From positions 1,364,001 through 1,428,000 of the forward strand of contig NZ_JAGPNL010000001.1 in assembly GCF_018069565.1 (NCBI RefSeq): a stretch of DNA of 64,000 nucleotides, written 5' to 3'. Below the pieces are notes generated by a model. That model had not been told where the DNA came from. It did not search any database and worked only from the letters and a program-made list of their open reading frames with translations. The translations under genes and the position numbers were made by a program. Shown in pieces: positions 25,337-35,777 of the stretch. This DNA is from Streptomyces tagetis (GTDB lineage: Bacteria > Actinomycetota > Actinomycetes > Streptomycetales > Streptomycetaceae). Position 1 is the stretch's first letter; every line of letters begins with the position of its first letter.

Positions 25337-26149
25337 ATGGAGCGTCCCGCCTGGGCCCCTCGGAGCATCGACATCACGGTGCCGAGCGTGTCCCGCATCT
25401 ACGACTTCTACCTGGGCGGTTCGCACAACTTCGAGGTCGACCGCGAAGCCGCCCGCAAGGCGATGGAGTTCCTGCCGGGACTTCCCGGGATCATGCGGGC
25501 CAACCGGGCGTTCTTACGGCGGGCCGTGCGCTACGCCGCCGAGGAGGAGGGCATAGCCCAGTTCCTCGACATCGGCTCCGGCATCCCCACCTTCGGCAAC
25601 GTGCACGAGGTGGCCCAGCGCAGCCGGCCCGGCGCGCGCGTGGTCTACGTCGACCACGACCCGGTGGCCGTCGCGCACAGCCAGGCGGTCCTGGCCGGGA
25701 ACGAGGACGCGGACGTCGTCGCCGCCGACCTCCGCAAACCCGCGGAGATCCTCTCCAGCGCCCCGGTGGAGCGGCTCCTCGACCTGAACCGGCCGGTGGC
25801 GCTCCTGCTCGTCGCGGTACTGCACTTCGTGGAAGACGCGGACGACCCGTACGCGGCCGTCGCCGGGCTGCGCGACGCGCTCGCCCCCGGCAGCCTGCTC
25901 GTCCTCACCCACGCCTCCTTCGACGGTGCCCCGTCGCTCGCCGCGCGCGGCGACGGCGCCGCAGGCGTGTACCGGGACATCCGCAACCCGCTGATCATGC
26001 GCTCGCGCGAGGACGTCGCGCGGTTCTTCGAGGGGTACGACATGGTGGAGCCCGGAGTGGTGGCGATGGGGCGGTGGCGGCCCGAGGCGGCGGAGGACGA
26101 CGACCCGTACGCGTTCTCCGGCCTCGCCGGCGTGGGGCGTACAGCATGA
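25337..26149 (+). CDS. DUF574-type SAM-dependent methyltransferase
   Basis: A 270-residue Rossmann-fold protein of the actinobacterial S-adenosylmethionine methyltransferase family (DUF574). Hallmarks: SVSRIYDFYLGGSHNFEVDREAA near the N-terminus, then SAM-binding FLDIGSGIPTFGNVHEVAQ, VVYVDHDPVAVAHS and the post-motif ALLLVAVLHFVEDADDPYAAV. Targets are unknown for nearly all members. The ATG at 25337 has GGAG 9 bases upstream; an in-frame TTG 4 codons earlier would overlap that site. Its TGA overlaps the start of the RmdA gene (ATGA), so the two are translationally coupled. From memory it matches SCO0929. Confidence 0.92.
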   Translation: MERPAWAPRSIDITVPSVSRIYDFYLGGSHNFEVDREAARKAMEFLPGLPGIMRANRAFLRRAVRYAAEEEGIAQFLDIGSGIPTFGNVHEVAQRSRPGARVVYVDHDPVAVAHSQAVLAGNEDADVVAADLRKPAEILSSAPVERLLDLNRPVALLLVAVLHFVEDADDPYAAVAGLRDALAPGSLLVLTHASFDGAPSLAARGDGAAGVYRDIRNPLIMRSREDVARFFEGYDMVEPGVVAMGRWRPEAAEDDDPYAFSGLAGVGRTA

Positions 26150-28290
26150 CCGCGGAGCCGGGCGGGCCGGAGGACAGACTGCGCCGGTTCGCGACGATCT
26201 GGAGCCGCGCGGTCTACCCGGTGGCCTCCACCTCGTCCACCCGGCCGGAGTTCGAGCGGGAACTGCTGCCGCTGGCCCGCCGGCTGCGCGAGGTCCTGCG
26301 GGCCCGCGGCTTCGACGCGCCCGAGGCCCGCGCGGTCGGCGCCGCCCTCGTCGACGCCCACTGCACCGACCCCGACACCCTCGCCCGCACGCTGGACTGC
26401 GTCGACGCCTACCTGGTGCTGTACTGCGCGGAGGAAGGCGACCCCGAGCACCTGCGGGCCCGTTCGGCCCGGTTGCAGCACGCCGTGGCGGCCGGGTTCG
26501 CCGCCGCGCTGCGCGAGAGGACCCTGGCCGAACAGGAGGCGATCGCCCAGGCCGCGCTGAAGGCGCAGGGCGTGGTGGCCGAGGCGCTGCACGCCAGCGA
26601 GGCCCGCTTCCGGGCGGTCTTCGAGGGCGCGGCCATAGGCATCGGCATCGCCGACCTGGAGGGCAACATCCTCCAGGTCAACGGGGCGCTCACCCGCATG
26701 TTCGGCCTCAGCGACACGGGGCTGCGCGCCCGCCGGGTCCGCGACTGGACCCACCCCGACGACGCCCCGCAGACCTGGCGGCTCCACGACGAGCTGGTGC
26801 GCGGCGAACGCGAGCATTACCACGTGGAGAAGGCTTTCTACCGGCCCGACGGCACCGTCCTGTGGACCAACCTCACCGTCTCCCTGCTGCGCGACGCCGA
26901 CGGCAGCCCGCAGTACCAGCTCGCGCTGATGGAGGACACCACCGAACGCCGGCTGCTCAACCTGCGGCTGCGCTACGAGGCCACGCACGACGCGCTGACC
27001 GGCCTGCCCAACCGCAGCTTCTTCTTCGAACGCCTGGAGAAGGCCCTCGCGGCCGGCCCCGGCCACCGCTTCGGCCTGTGCTACCTCGACCTCGACGGTT
27101 TCAAGACCGTCAACGACAGCCTCGGCCACGCGGCCGGCGACCGGCTGCTGGTCGAGGTCGCCGACCGGCTCCAGGCGTGCGCCACCGCGCCCGGCGAGAT
27201 GGTGGCCCGCCTCGGCGGCGACGAGTTCGTCGCCCTCACCGCCGGACCCGACACCGGGCCCGGCGTCGACGCCCTCGCCACCCGCATCATGAACGCGCTG
27301 CTGGCGCCGATCAGCGTCGACGGCCGGGAGCTGACCGTGCGCGGCAGCATCGGCGTCGTCGAGGGACCGGCGGGGGAGCGCAGCCCGGCGGAGGTGCTGC
27401 GCAGCGCCGACATCACCATGTACCGGGCCAAGTCGGCCGGCGGCAACCGCTACGAGCTGGCCGACCCGGAGGCCGACGCGCGGGTCATCACCCGGCACGG
27501 ACTGACCACCGCGCTCCCGGCGGCGCTGGAGCGGGGCGAGTTCTTCATCGAGTACCAGCCGCTGGTGCACCTCGGCGACGGCGGGGTGCGCGGCGCCGAG
27601 GCGCTGGTGCGCTGGCTGCACCCGCAGCACGGGGTGCTCGGCCCCGACCGGTTCATCCCGCTCGCCGAGCACACCGGACTGATCGTGCCGCTCGGGCGCT
27701 GGGTGCTGGAGCAGTCCGTACGCCAGGCCCGCACCTGGCGGGAGCGGTACGGCACCGGCGGGGCGCCCGCCCCGCTGCGCATCAACGTCAACCTCTCGCC
27801 CTGCCAGCTCACGCACCCCGGGCTGGTGCGGGACACCGTGGAGATCCTGGAGCGGGCGGGCGTCGAACCCGACGCGCTCTGCCTGGAGGTGACCGAGTCG
27901 GCGCTGATCGGCGCCGACGACGACCTGCTCAAGCCGCTGCGCCGGCTCGCCGAGATGGGCGTCGACATCGCCCTGGACGACTTCGGCACCGGCTACTCCA
28001 ACCTGGCCAACCTGCGCCGGCTGCCGGTGAGCATCCTCAAGCTGGACCGCTCCTTCACCCAGAGCATGCAGCGGTTCCCGGCCGACCCCGTCGACCTCAA
28101 GATCGTCGAGGGGATCGTGGCGCTCGCCCACAGCCTGGACCTCACGGTGACCGTGGAGGGCGTCGAGACCGGCGCGCAGGCCGAGCAACTGCGGGTCCTG
28201 GGCTGTGACACGGCCCAGGGCTGGTACTACGCCCGTCCCGGCCCGCCGGAACGGCTGCACGACCTGGCCCTGGTCGACGCGACGGCCTGA
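26146..28290 (+). CDS. rmdA: RmdA-type PAS-GGDEF-EAL cyclic-di-GMP enzyme
   Basis: A 714-residue cytoplasmic protein. N-terminal helical domain (1-145), PAS (about 150-275, FRAVFEGAAIGIGIADLEGNILQVNG), GGDEF (about 285-440, intact RLGGDEF at 356-361) and EAL (about 455-705, intact EAL at 485-487, and D611-D612 in LDDFGTGYSN). Both catalytic signatures are intact, so it may make c-di-GMP, break it down, or both. In S. coelicolor RmdA (SCO0928) has the same layout and acts in control of morphological development. The name is given by architecture plus recalled gene order (SCO0928-0930). The ATG overlaps the methyltransferase stop. It converges on the LysR gene. Confidence 0.9.
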   Translation: MTAEPGGPEDRLRRFATIWSRAVYPVASTSSTRPEFERELLPLARRLREVLRARGFDAPEARAVGAALVDAHCTDPDTLARTLDCVDAYLVLYCAEEGDPEHLRARSARLQHAVAAGFAAALRERTLAEQEAIAQAALKAQGVVAEALHASEARFRAVFEGAAIGIGIADLEGNILQVNGALTRMFGLSDTGLRARRVRDWTHPDDAPQTWRLHDELVRGEREHYHVEKAFYRPDGTVLWTNLTVSLLRDADGSPQYQLALMEDTTERRLLNLRLRYEATHDALTGLPNRSFFFERLEKALAAGPGHRFGLCYLDLDGFKTVNDSLGHAAGDRLLVEVADRLQACATAPGEMVARLGGDEFVALTAGPDTGPGVDALATRIMNALLAPISVDGRELTVRGSIGVVEGPAGERSPAEVLRSADITMYRAKSAGGNRYELADPEADARVITRHGLTTALPAALERGEFFIEYQPLVHLGDGGVRGAEALVRWLHPQHGVLGPDRFIPLAEHTGLIVPLGRWVLEQSVRQARTWRERYGTGGAPAPLRINVNLSPCQLTHPGLVRDTVEILERAGVEPDALCLEVTESALIGADDDLLKPLRRLAEMGVDIALDDFGTGYSNLANLRRLPVSILKLDRSFTQSMQRFPADPVDLKIVEGIVALAHSLDLTVTVEGVETGAQAEQLRVLGCDTAQGWYYARPGPPERLHDLALVDATA

Positions 28291-28339
28291 CCACCGGGTC
28301 CCGCGGGGCCCGACCGCCCGGTCGTGCGGGCCCTGACCG

Positions 28340-28382
28340 CCGGGTCCCGCGCGGCCGGGGCGTCCGGTCGCGCGGGACCCGG
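28340..28382. terminator. Bidirectional hairpin between rmdA and LysR gene
   Basis: CCGGGTCCCGCGCG (28340-28353) and CGCGCGGGACCCGG (28369-28382) are perfect 14-base arms with a 15-base loop, between convergent genes. Confidence 0.8.
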
Positions 28383-28445
28383 TCCCCACGGCGCCGCCAC
28401 GCCGGGGGGGCCGGGGCCCCGCGCCGCCCGCCCGGCCCGGCGGGG

Positions 28446-29330
28446 TCAGCGTTCGAGCAGCATCCGCTGGAGCTCCCGGGCCGCGCGCGGCGGTGCCACG
28501 TCGCTGCGGTGGGCCAGCGCGATCGTCCGGTACAGCCCCGGCCGGGCCAGCGGGGTGACCCGCAGCCCCCGCCCCGCGCGGGTGGCCACCATCCGCGGCA
28601 CCACCGCCACCCCGAGCCCCGCCCGGACGAAGCCCAGCACCGCGTCCATCTCCCCGCCCTCCACCGCGAAGTCCGGCTCGAAGCCCTCCGCGCGGCACGC
28701 CGCCACGGTCAGTTCCCGCAGGTCGTAGCCGTGCCGGAACATCACCATGCGCTCGCCCTCCAGATCGGCGATCCGCACCGCCCGCCGCCCCGCCCCGGGC
28801 GCCGGCGCCTCCGGCGACGACACCACCACCAGGTCCTCCCGCAGCAGCTCCACCGTGGTCAGCGCGGGGGACGCGGTCGGCAGCGGCAGGACCACCAGCG
28901 CCAGGTCGAGCGCCCCCCGGGCCAGCCCCCGCACCAGGTCGTGGGAGCCGCCCTCCTCGATCAGCAGGCGGATACCGGGATAGCGGTCGTGGAAGGCGCG
29001 GAGCACGTCCGGCAGCAGACCCGTGCACAGGCTCGGGGTGGCCCCCAGCCGCACCCGGCCCCGCCGCAACTGCACCAGTTCCTGCACCTCGTACCGGGCG
29101 GTGTCCGCGTCGGCGAGGATGCGCCGGGCCAGCGGCAGCAGCGCCTCCCCGGCGTCCGTGAGCGTGATGTTGCCCCGCGCCCGCAGGAAGAGATCGGCGC
29201 CCAACTCCCGCTCCAGCGCCTTGATCTGCTGCGACAGCGAGGGCTGCGCCACGTGCACGGCCTCCGCCGCCCGCGTGAAGTGCCGGGTCTCGGCCACCGC
29301 CACGAAGTACTGGAGCTGCTGCAACTGCAT
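28446..29330 (-). CDS. LysR-family transcriptional regulator
   Basis: A 294-residue LysR regulator: N-terminal winged helix-turn-helix (LQYFVAVAETRHFTRAAEAVHVAQPSLSQQIKALERELG, residues 4-42) and a C-terminal effector-binding domain from about 90. The ATG at 29330 is fixed by the family N-terminus MQLQQLQYF. It is divergent from sdhCAB with only 95 bp between, and a T-N11-A palindrome lies in the gap, so it probably regulates both itself and the succinate dehydrogenase operon. Effector unknown. Confidence 0.92.
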   Translation of the reverse strand: MQLQQLQYFVAVAETRHFTRAAEAVHVAQPSLSQQIKALERELGADLFLRARGNITLTDAGEALLPLARRILADADTARYEVQELVQLRRGRVRLGATPSLCTGLLPDVLRAFHDRYPGIRLLIEEGGSHDLVRGLARGALDLALVVLPLPTASPALTTVELLREDLVVVSSPEAPAPGAGRRAVRIADLEGERMVMFRHGYDLRELTVAACRAEGFEPDFAVEGGEMDAVLGFVRAGLGVAVVPRMVATRAGRGLRVTPLARPGLYRTIALAHRSDVAPPRAARELQRMLLER

Positions 29331-29350
29331 ACCGCAATCATACGTTGCTG

Positions 29351-29365
29351 ATAGGAAAGCCCTAT
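29351..29365. promoter_or_regulatory. Candidate LysR operator (ATAGG-N5-CCTAT)
   Basis: A perfect palindrome ATAGGAAAGCCCTAT fits the T-N11-A rule of LysR binding sites (T29352, A29364). A second ATAGG half-site lies at 29395-29399, 44 bases downstream and just before sdhC, as expected for the activation site. Confidence 0.6.
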
Positions 29366-29425
29366 GGAAACGACCGGGACCATGTCTTGGACCGATAGGC
29401 CCTGGTGCCCGTAACGTCCTGTGAC

Positions 29426-30133
29426 ATGGCTCTGGCAACGCGGACGGACCGACGGCCGTCCATGGCGCGCACCGTGTGGGACTCGACCGTCGGCAAGAAG
29501 ACGGTGATGGCGGTCAGCGGACTCGTCATGCTCCTCTACCTGGTCGCCCACATGATCGGGAACCTGAAGATCTACTTCGGCGCCGAGGAGTTCAACCGCT
29601 ACGCCCACTGGCTGCGCACGCTCGGCGAGCCGATCATGCACTACGAGTGGACCCTGTGGCTGGTCCGCGTCGTCCTGGTCGTCGCCGTGGTCGCGCACGC
29701 CGTCTCCGCGTACCAGCTCAGCCGCCGGGACATCAAGGCCCGGCCCAGCAAGTACGTGCACAAGAAGGCGCGGGCGAGCTACGCCACGCGCACCATGCGC
29801 TGGGGCGGGATCATCCTCGGCCTCTTCATCGTGTGGCACATCCTCGACCTGACCACCGGCACCGTGCACACCGGCGGCTTCGAGGCCGGCAAGCCCTACC
29901 AGAACGTCGTGGACACCTTCTCCACCTGGTACGGCAACGTCATCTACCTCGTCGCCATGCTCGCGCTCGGCCTGCACATCCGGCACGGCTTCTGGAGCGC
30001 CGCCCAGACCCTCGGCGCCGGCAGCCGCACCCGCGACCGCGCCCTGAAGACCGTCGCCAACGTCCTCGCGCTGCTGCTCACGGCCGGTTTCATCGCCGTG
30101 CCCGTGGGCGTCATGACCGGAGTGGTGAGCTGA
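29426..30133 (+). CDS. sdhC: Succinate dehydrogenase cytochrome b subunit (b558 type)
   Basis: A 235-residue membrane subunit with five hydrophobic helices. Haem-ligand histidines are visible in [33 protein letters not shown] and [13 protein letters not shown], the pattern of the single-polypeptide b558 family. It anchors the flavoprotein and iron-sulfur subunits and passes electrons to menaquinone. The ATG at 29426 is used; an upstream GTG at 29405 is in frame and neither has a clear Shine-Dalgarno. The flavoprotein gene starts 2 bp after its stop. This is the type of a second, b558-class SDH in Streptomyces (from memory SCO0922-0924). Confidence 0.92.
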   Translation: MALATRTDRRPSMARTVWDSTVGKKTVMAVSGLVMLLYLVAHMIGNLKIYFGAEEFNRYAHWLRTLGEPIMHYEWTLWLVRVVLVVAVVAHAVSAYQLSRRDIKARPSKYVHKKARASYATRTMRWGGIILGLFIVWHILDLTTGTVHTGGFEAGKPYQNVVDTFSTWYGNVIYLVAMLALGLHIRHGFWSAAQTLGAGSRTRDRALKTVANVLALLLTAGFIAVPVGVMTGVVS

Positions 30134-30135
30134 AG

Positions 30136-32081
<1,946 letters not shown>

Positions 32082-32085
<4 letters not shown>

Positions 32086-32831
32086 AGCTCACCCTGCGCG
32101 TCTGGCGGCAGAAGAACGCCGGCGCCGACGGTGCCATGTCCACGTACGAGGTGGACGGCATCTCGCCCGACATGTCCTTCCTGGAGATGCTCGACACCCT
32201 CAACGAGGAGCTGATCCTCAAGGGCGAGGACCCGGTCGCCTTCGACCACGACTGCCGTGAGGGCATCTGCGGCGCGTGCTCGCTCGTCATCAACGGCGAC
32301 GCGCACGGCCCCGAGCGCACCACCACCTGCCAGTTGCACATGCGGTCCTTCTCGGACGGCGACACGATCGACATCGAGCCGTGGCGGGCCTCCGCCTTCC
32401 CGGTCGTGAAGGACCTCGTCGTCGACCGCTCGTCCTTCGACCGCATCATCCAGGCCGGCGGCTACGTCTCCGTGCCGACCGGTGCCGCGCCGGAGGCCCA
32501 CGCCACGCCGGTGCCGAAGCCGGACGCCGACTTCGCCTTCGAGCACGCCGAGTGCATCGGCTGCGGCGCCTGCGTCGCGGCCTGCCCGAACGGCGCGGCG
32601 ATGCTCTTCACCTCCGCGAAGATCAACCACCTCAACGTGCTCCCGCAGGGCGCCCCCGAGCGGGAGACCCGGGTGCTCGACATGGTGGCGCAGATGGACG
32701 AGGAGGGCTTCGGCGGCTGCACCCTCGCCGGGGAGTGCGCCACCGCCTGCCCGAAGGGCATCCCGCTCATGTCCATCACCAGCATGAACAAGGAGTGGCT
32801 GCGCGCCACCCGCAAGGTGGCCAAGCGCTAG
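32082..32831 (+). CDS. sdhB: Succinate dehydrogenase iron-sulfur subunit
   Basis: A 249-residue ferredoxin-type protein with three clusters: [2Fe-2S] ligands in [16 protein letters not shown] and a later Cys (TTCQLHMRS), and two C-terminal cluster motifs [15 protein letters not shown] and [11 protein letters not shown]. It carries electrons from SdhA to SdhC. The ATG overlaps the sdhA stop. It is the last gene of the operon; a modest GGCCCC/GGGGCC hairpin lies at 32861-32879. Confidence 0.95.
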
Positions 32832-33118
32832 GTGTACTGACCCTCAGCGCTGTTGACGCGGGCCCCAGCCCCCGGGGCCACGACAGTCGTTCGCCGGGAA
32901 GGTGCGGACGGGCGGGGCCGGGTGTGGTGCTCATTCCCGGCCCCGTCTCGCATTCCCGGACCGGCGTCGTTCAGCATCCCCTCACCCTCCCCTCATCCCG
33001 TCTCCCGGCCCAGGTCACGCGGACGCCAACCGGCAACGGAAGAACAGGAGCGACGGGACCGTACCCCACGGCCCGCCGCCCGCTGCCGCCGCACCGGCCC
33101 CCAGTCAGGAGACCCGCC

Positions 33119-33889
33119 ATGACCGGCGTACTGGCCCTCGACCGTCCCCCGCAGCCCCCCGCGCCCACCCGCTACACCGTCTCCCTCGCCCGCGACGAGG
33201 AGGACGTACGGGCCGCGCAGCGGCTGCGGTACGACGTCTTCGCCGGGGAGATGGGCGCCCTGCTCGCCACCCCGCAGCCCGGACTCGACATCGACCCCTT
33301 CGACGCCCACTGCGACCACCTCCTGGTCCGCGAGGAGATCACCGGGCAGGTCGTCGGCACCTACCGGCTGCTGCCGCCCGAGCGCGCCGCCGTCGCCGGA
33401 CGGCTCTACGCGGAGGGCGAGTTCGACCTCGCCCCGCTCGCCCCGATCCGGCCCGGCCTGGTCGAGGTCGGCCGGTCCTGCGTCCACCCCGACCACCGCG
33501 ACGGCGCCGTCATCGGCCTCATATGGGCGGGCCTCGCCCGCTACATGGCCGAGCGCGGCCACGCCTGGCTCGCCGGCTGCTGCTCCCTCCCGCTCGCCGA
33601 CGGCGGACGCGTCGCCGCCGCCACCTGGGAGCGGGTACGGGACCGGCACCTGGCCCCCGAGGAGTACCGCGTCCGGCCGCTGCTGCCCTGGCAGCCGCGG
33701 ACCGCCGTGCCCGCCGGCCGCACCGACGTGCCCGCCCTGCTGCGCGGCTACCTCCGCCTCGGCGCCTGGGTCTGCGGCGAGCCCGCGCACGATCCCGACT
33801 TCGGCGTCGCCGACCTGTACGTCCTGCTGCCGATGAACCGGGTCGACCCCCGCTACCTGCGGCACTTCCTCTCGCTCCTCCCCGCCTGA
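33119..33889 (+). CDS. olsB: Ornithine N-acyltransferase (OlsB type)
   Basis: A 256-residue GNAT-like acyltransferase. The pattern YDVFAGEMGA ... GLDIDPFDAHCDHLLVRE ... VVGTYRLLPPERA ... LVEVGRSCVHPDHRDGAVIGLIWAGLARYM is that of OlsB, which attaches a 3-hydroxyacyl group from acyl carrier protein to the alpha-amino group of ornithine. This is step one of ornithine-lipid synthesis. The ATG at 33119 has AGGAG upstream. Its TGA overlaps the ATG of the next gene (TGATG), which codes for the second enzyme, supporting the call. From memory S. coelicolor carries this pair at SCO0921-0920. Confidence 0.88.
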   Translation: MTGVLALDRPPQPPAPTRYTVSLARDEEDVRAAQRLRYDVFAGEMGALLATPQPGLDIDPFDAHCDHLLVREEITGQVVGTYRLLPPERAAVAGRLYAEGEFDLAPLAPIRPGLVEVGRSCVHPDHRDGAVIGLIWAGLARYMAERGHAWLAGCCSLPLADGGRVAAATWERVRDRHLAPEEYRVRPLLPWQPRTAVPAGRTDVPALLRGYLRLGAWVCGEPAHDPDFGVADLYVLLPMNRVDPRYLRHFLSLLPA

Positions 33890-34725
33890 TGGACACCTGG
33901 TCGCCCACCGCGCCCTGCACCCCCGCCGCCTGCGTGCGCCGGGGAGCGGGCCCGGCGGCGCTCCCGCGCGCCCTGGCGCGGCTCGTCGCGGTCACCGCCG
34001 TGCTGGCCGCCGGAGCCGCCCTGGCGCCACTGCGCCGCCTCGTCCCGGACGCCTGGGTGCGGCGCTGGTGCCGGGCGCTGGTCCGCGCCGCCGGCGTCCG
34101 GGTCCGGATCAGCGGCGCCGCCGCGCCCGCCGGCGGGCTGCTGCTCGTCGCCGACCACGTCTCCTGGCTGGACATCCCGCTGCTCGCCGCCGTGCGCCCG
34201 GCCCGCATGGTCGCCAAGAGCGAGATCCGCCGCTGGCCGGTGGCGGGGGCGCTCGCCGCGCGCGCGGGCACCCTCTTCATCGAGCGGGACCGGCCGCGCG
34301 CCCTGCCCGGCACCGTCGCCCGGATCGCCGGGGTACTGCGCGCGGGGGCCGCCGTCGCGGTCTTCCCCGAGGGCAGCACCTGGTGCGGCCTCGCCCGGGG
34401 GCGCTACCGCCGGGCCGTCTTCCAGTCCGCCCTGGACGCCGGGGTGCCGGTCCAGCCGGTCCGCGTCCGCTACCGCACCGGCGCCGGGGCGACCGCCACG
34501 GCCGCCGCGTTCGTCGGCGAGGACACCCTGCTCGCCTCCGTCTGGCGGGTGGTCTCGGCGCGGCACCTGAGCGCCGAGGTGGACGTCCTCCCCGCCCTCC
34601 CGCCCGGCCGTCACCGCGACCGCCGCTCCCTGTGCGCGGCGGCCCGGTCCGGACACGCGGGGGTCCCGGCCGCCACGCTCGGTCATCACGGCGCGGCGGA
34701 GTCGCAGAATATGTGTCTTTTGTGA
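33889..34725 (+). CDS. olsA: Lyso-ornithine-lipid O-acyltransferase (OlsA / PlsC type)
   Basis: A 278-residue 1-acyl-glycerol-phosphate acyltransferase-like protein: an N-terminal membrane segment (LVAVTAVLAAGAALAPL), then the HX4D catalytic motif (DHVSWLD) and the FPEGS block (AVFPEGSTW). Paired with OlsB it should add the second acyl chain to lyso-ornithine lipid. A plain PlsC role is possible, but the stop-start overlap with olsB favours ornithine-lipid synthesis. The last 30 residues are not conserved-looking. Confidence 0.85.
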   Translation: MDTWSPTAPCTPAACVRRGAGPAALPRALARLVAVTAVLAAGAALAPLRRLVPDAWVRRWCRALVRAAGVRVRISGAAAPAGGLLLVADHVSWLDIPLLAAVRPARMVAKSEIRRWPVAGALAARAGTLFIERDRPRALPGTVARIAGVLRAGAAVAVFPEGSTWCGLARGRYRRAVFQSALDAGVPVQPVRVRYRTGAGATATAAAFVGEDTLLASVWRVVSARHLSAEVDVLPALPPGRHRDRRSLCAAARSGHAGVPAATLGHHGAAESQNMCLL

Positions 34726-34795
34726 CAGATGTTCCGTTTTCTTGTTGCCGATACGGACAACCGGAGGGCAGGCACCGGAAGGAGGGTGATGACAG

Positions 34796-35716
34796 ATGAT
34801 CACCCGTGAAGAGATCGCCAACGTTCTGGACCAGCCGGTCTACGACGGCGACGGCAACAAGATCGGCGACGCCAAGCACGTGTTCTTCGACGACATGACC
34901 GGGCGACCCGAGTGGGTGACCGTCAGGACGGGCCTCCTCGGCTCCAACGAGTCGTTCGTGCCCGTCCACGACGCCTCGCTCGTCCAGGACCACCTGGAGG
35001 TCCCGTACCGCAAGGACCAGGTCAAGGGCGCACCCAGCGTCGACGTCGACGCGGGCGGCCATCTGTCGGAGAGCGAGGAACACCGGCTCTACGACTACTA
35101 CGGCATCAACTGGGACAGCGTGCTGAGCGAGGCCGAGCGGCCCGCCCCGGACGACACCACCGCCGCCGGGACCGCGGCCGGGACCGACACCGGCATGGAC
35201 ACCGGTACCGGCACCGGCATGGGCACCGGCATGGCCGCGGGCGCCGCCGGAGCGGCGGGCCTGGCCGGGACCGCGGACACCGCCGGACGCCGGGGCGAGG
35301 CCGGGCGGACCGGACCGGGCGACGACGCCATGACCCGCTCCGAGGAGCAGATACGCGTCCGGGTCGAGCGGCGCGAGAGCGGACGGGCCCGGCTGCGCAA
35401 GTACGTCGTCACCGAGGACGTCCAGCAGACCGTCCCCATCAGCCACGAGGAAGTCCGCGTGGAACGGGAGCCGATCACCGAGGCCAACCGCGAGGCGGCC
35501 CTGTCCGGGACCGACATCGGCGAGGCCGAGCACGAGGTCGTCCTGCACGAGGAACGCCCCGTGGTGGAGACCGAGACGGTCCCCGTCGAGCGGGTCCGGC
35601 TCACCACCGAGCAGCACACCGAGGAGGAGACCGTACGGGGCCGGGTGCGCAAGGAGCGGATCGAGGCGGAGACCATGTCCGACGAGGAAGGCGACACGTG
35701 GCGGGGCCGCGAGTGA
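34796..35716 (+). CDS. PRC-barrel and DUF2382 stress protein
   Basis: A 306-residue soluble protein with an N-terminal PRC-barrel (about 1-115, NKIGDAKHVFFDDMTGRPEWVTVRTG), a Gly/Thr/Ala/Met-rich linker (about 120-180 with repeated TG-M units) and a C-terminal DUF2382 domain (about 183-290, EEQIRVRVERRESGRARLRKYVVTE and EERPVVETETVPVERVRL). This domain pair is widespread in bacteria under dry or oxidative stress; activity is unknown. ATG 34796 has GGAGG about 10 bases upstream. The gene ends in a strong shared terminator. Confidence 0.85.
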   Translation: MITREEIANVLDQPVYDGDGNKIGDAKHVFFDDMTGRPEWVTVRTGLLGSNESFVPVHDASLVQDHLEVPYRKDQVKGAPSVDVDAGGHLSESEEHRLYDYYGINWDSVLSEAERPAPDDTTAAGTAAGTDTGMDTGTGTGMGTGMAAGAAGAAGLAGTADTAGRRGEAGRTGPGDDAMTRSEEQIRVRVERRESGRARLRKYVVTEDVQQTVPISHEEVRVEREPITEANREAALSGTDIGEAEHEVVLHEERPVVETETVPVERVRLTTEQHTEEETVRGRVRKERIEAETMSDEEGDTWRGRE

Positions 35717-35738
35717 GTGGCGGCGGCCGTCACCACCC

Positions 35739-35777
35739 CGGCACGCGCCGGTGAAGGCGCTTCACCGGCGCGTGCCG
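35739..35777. terminator. Perfect 18-bp hairpin shared by 34796 gene and UvrA-like gene
   Basis: CGGCACGCGCCGGTGAAG (35739-35756) and its exact complement (35760-35777) with a 3-base loop. It lies between convergent genes and overlaps the last codons of the UvrA-like gene. Confidence 0.85.

Noticed and set aside
34796-35716. Collagen-like or secreted protein because of TG-M repeats
   Set aside because: There is no signal peptide, and the repeats are only a linker between PRC-barrel and DUF2382.
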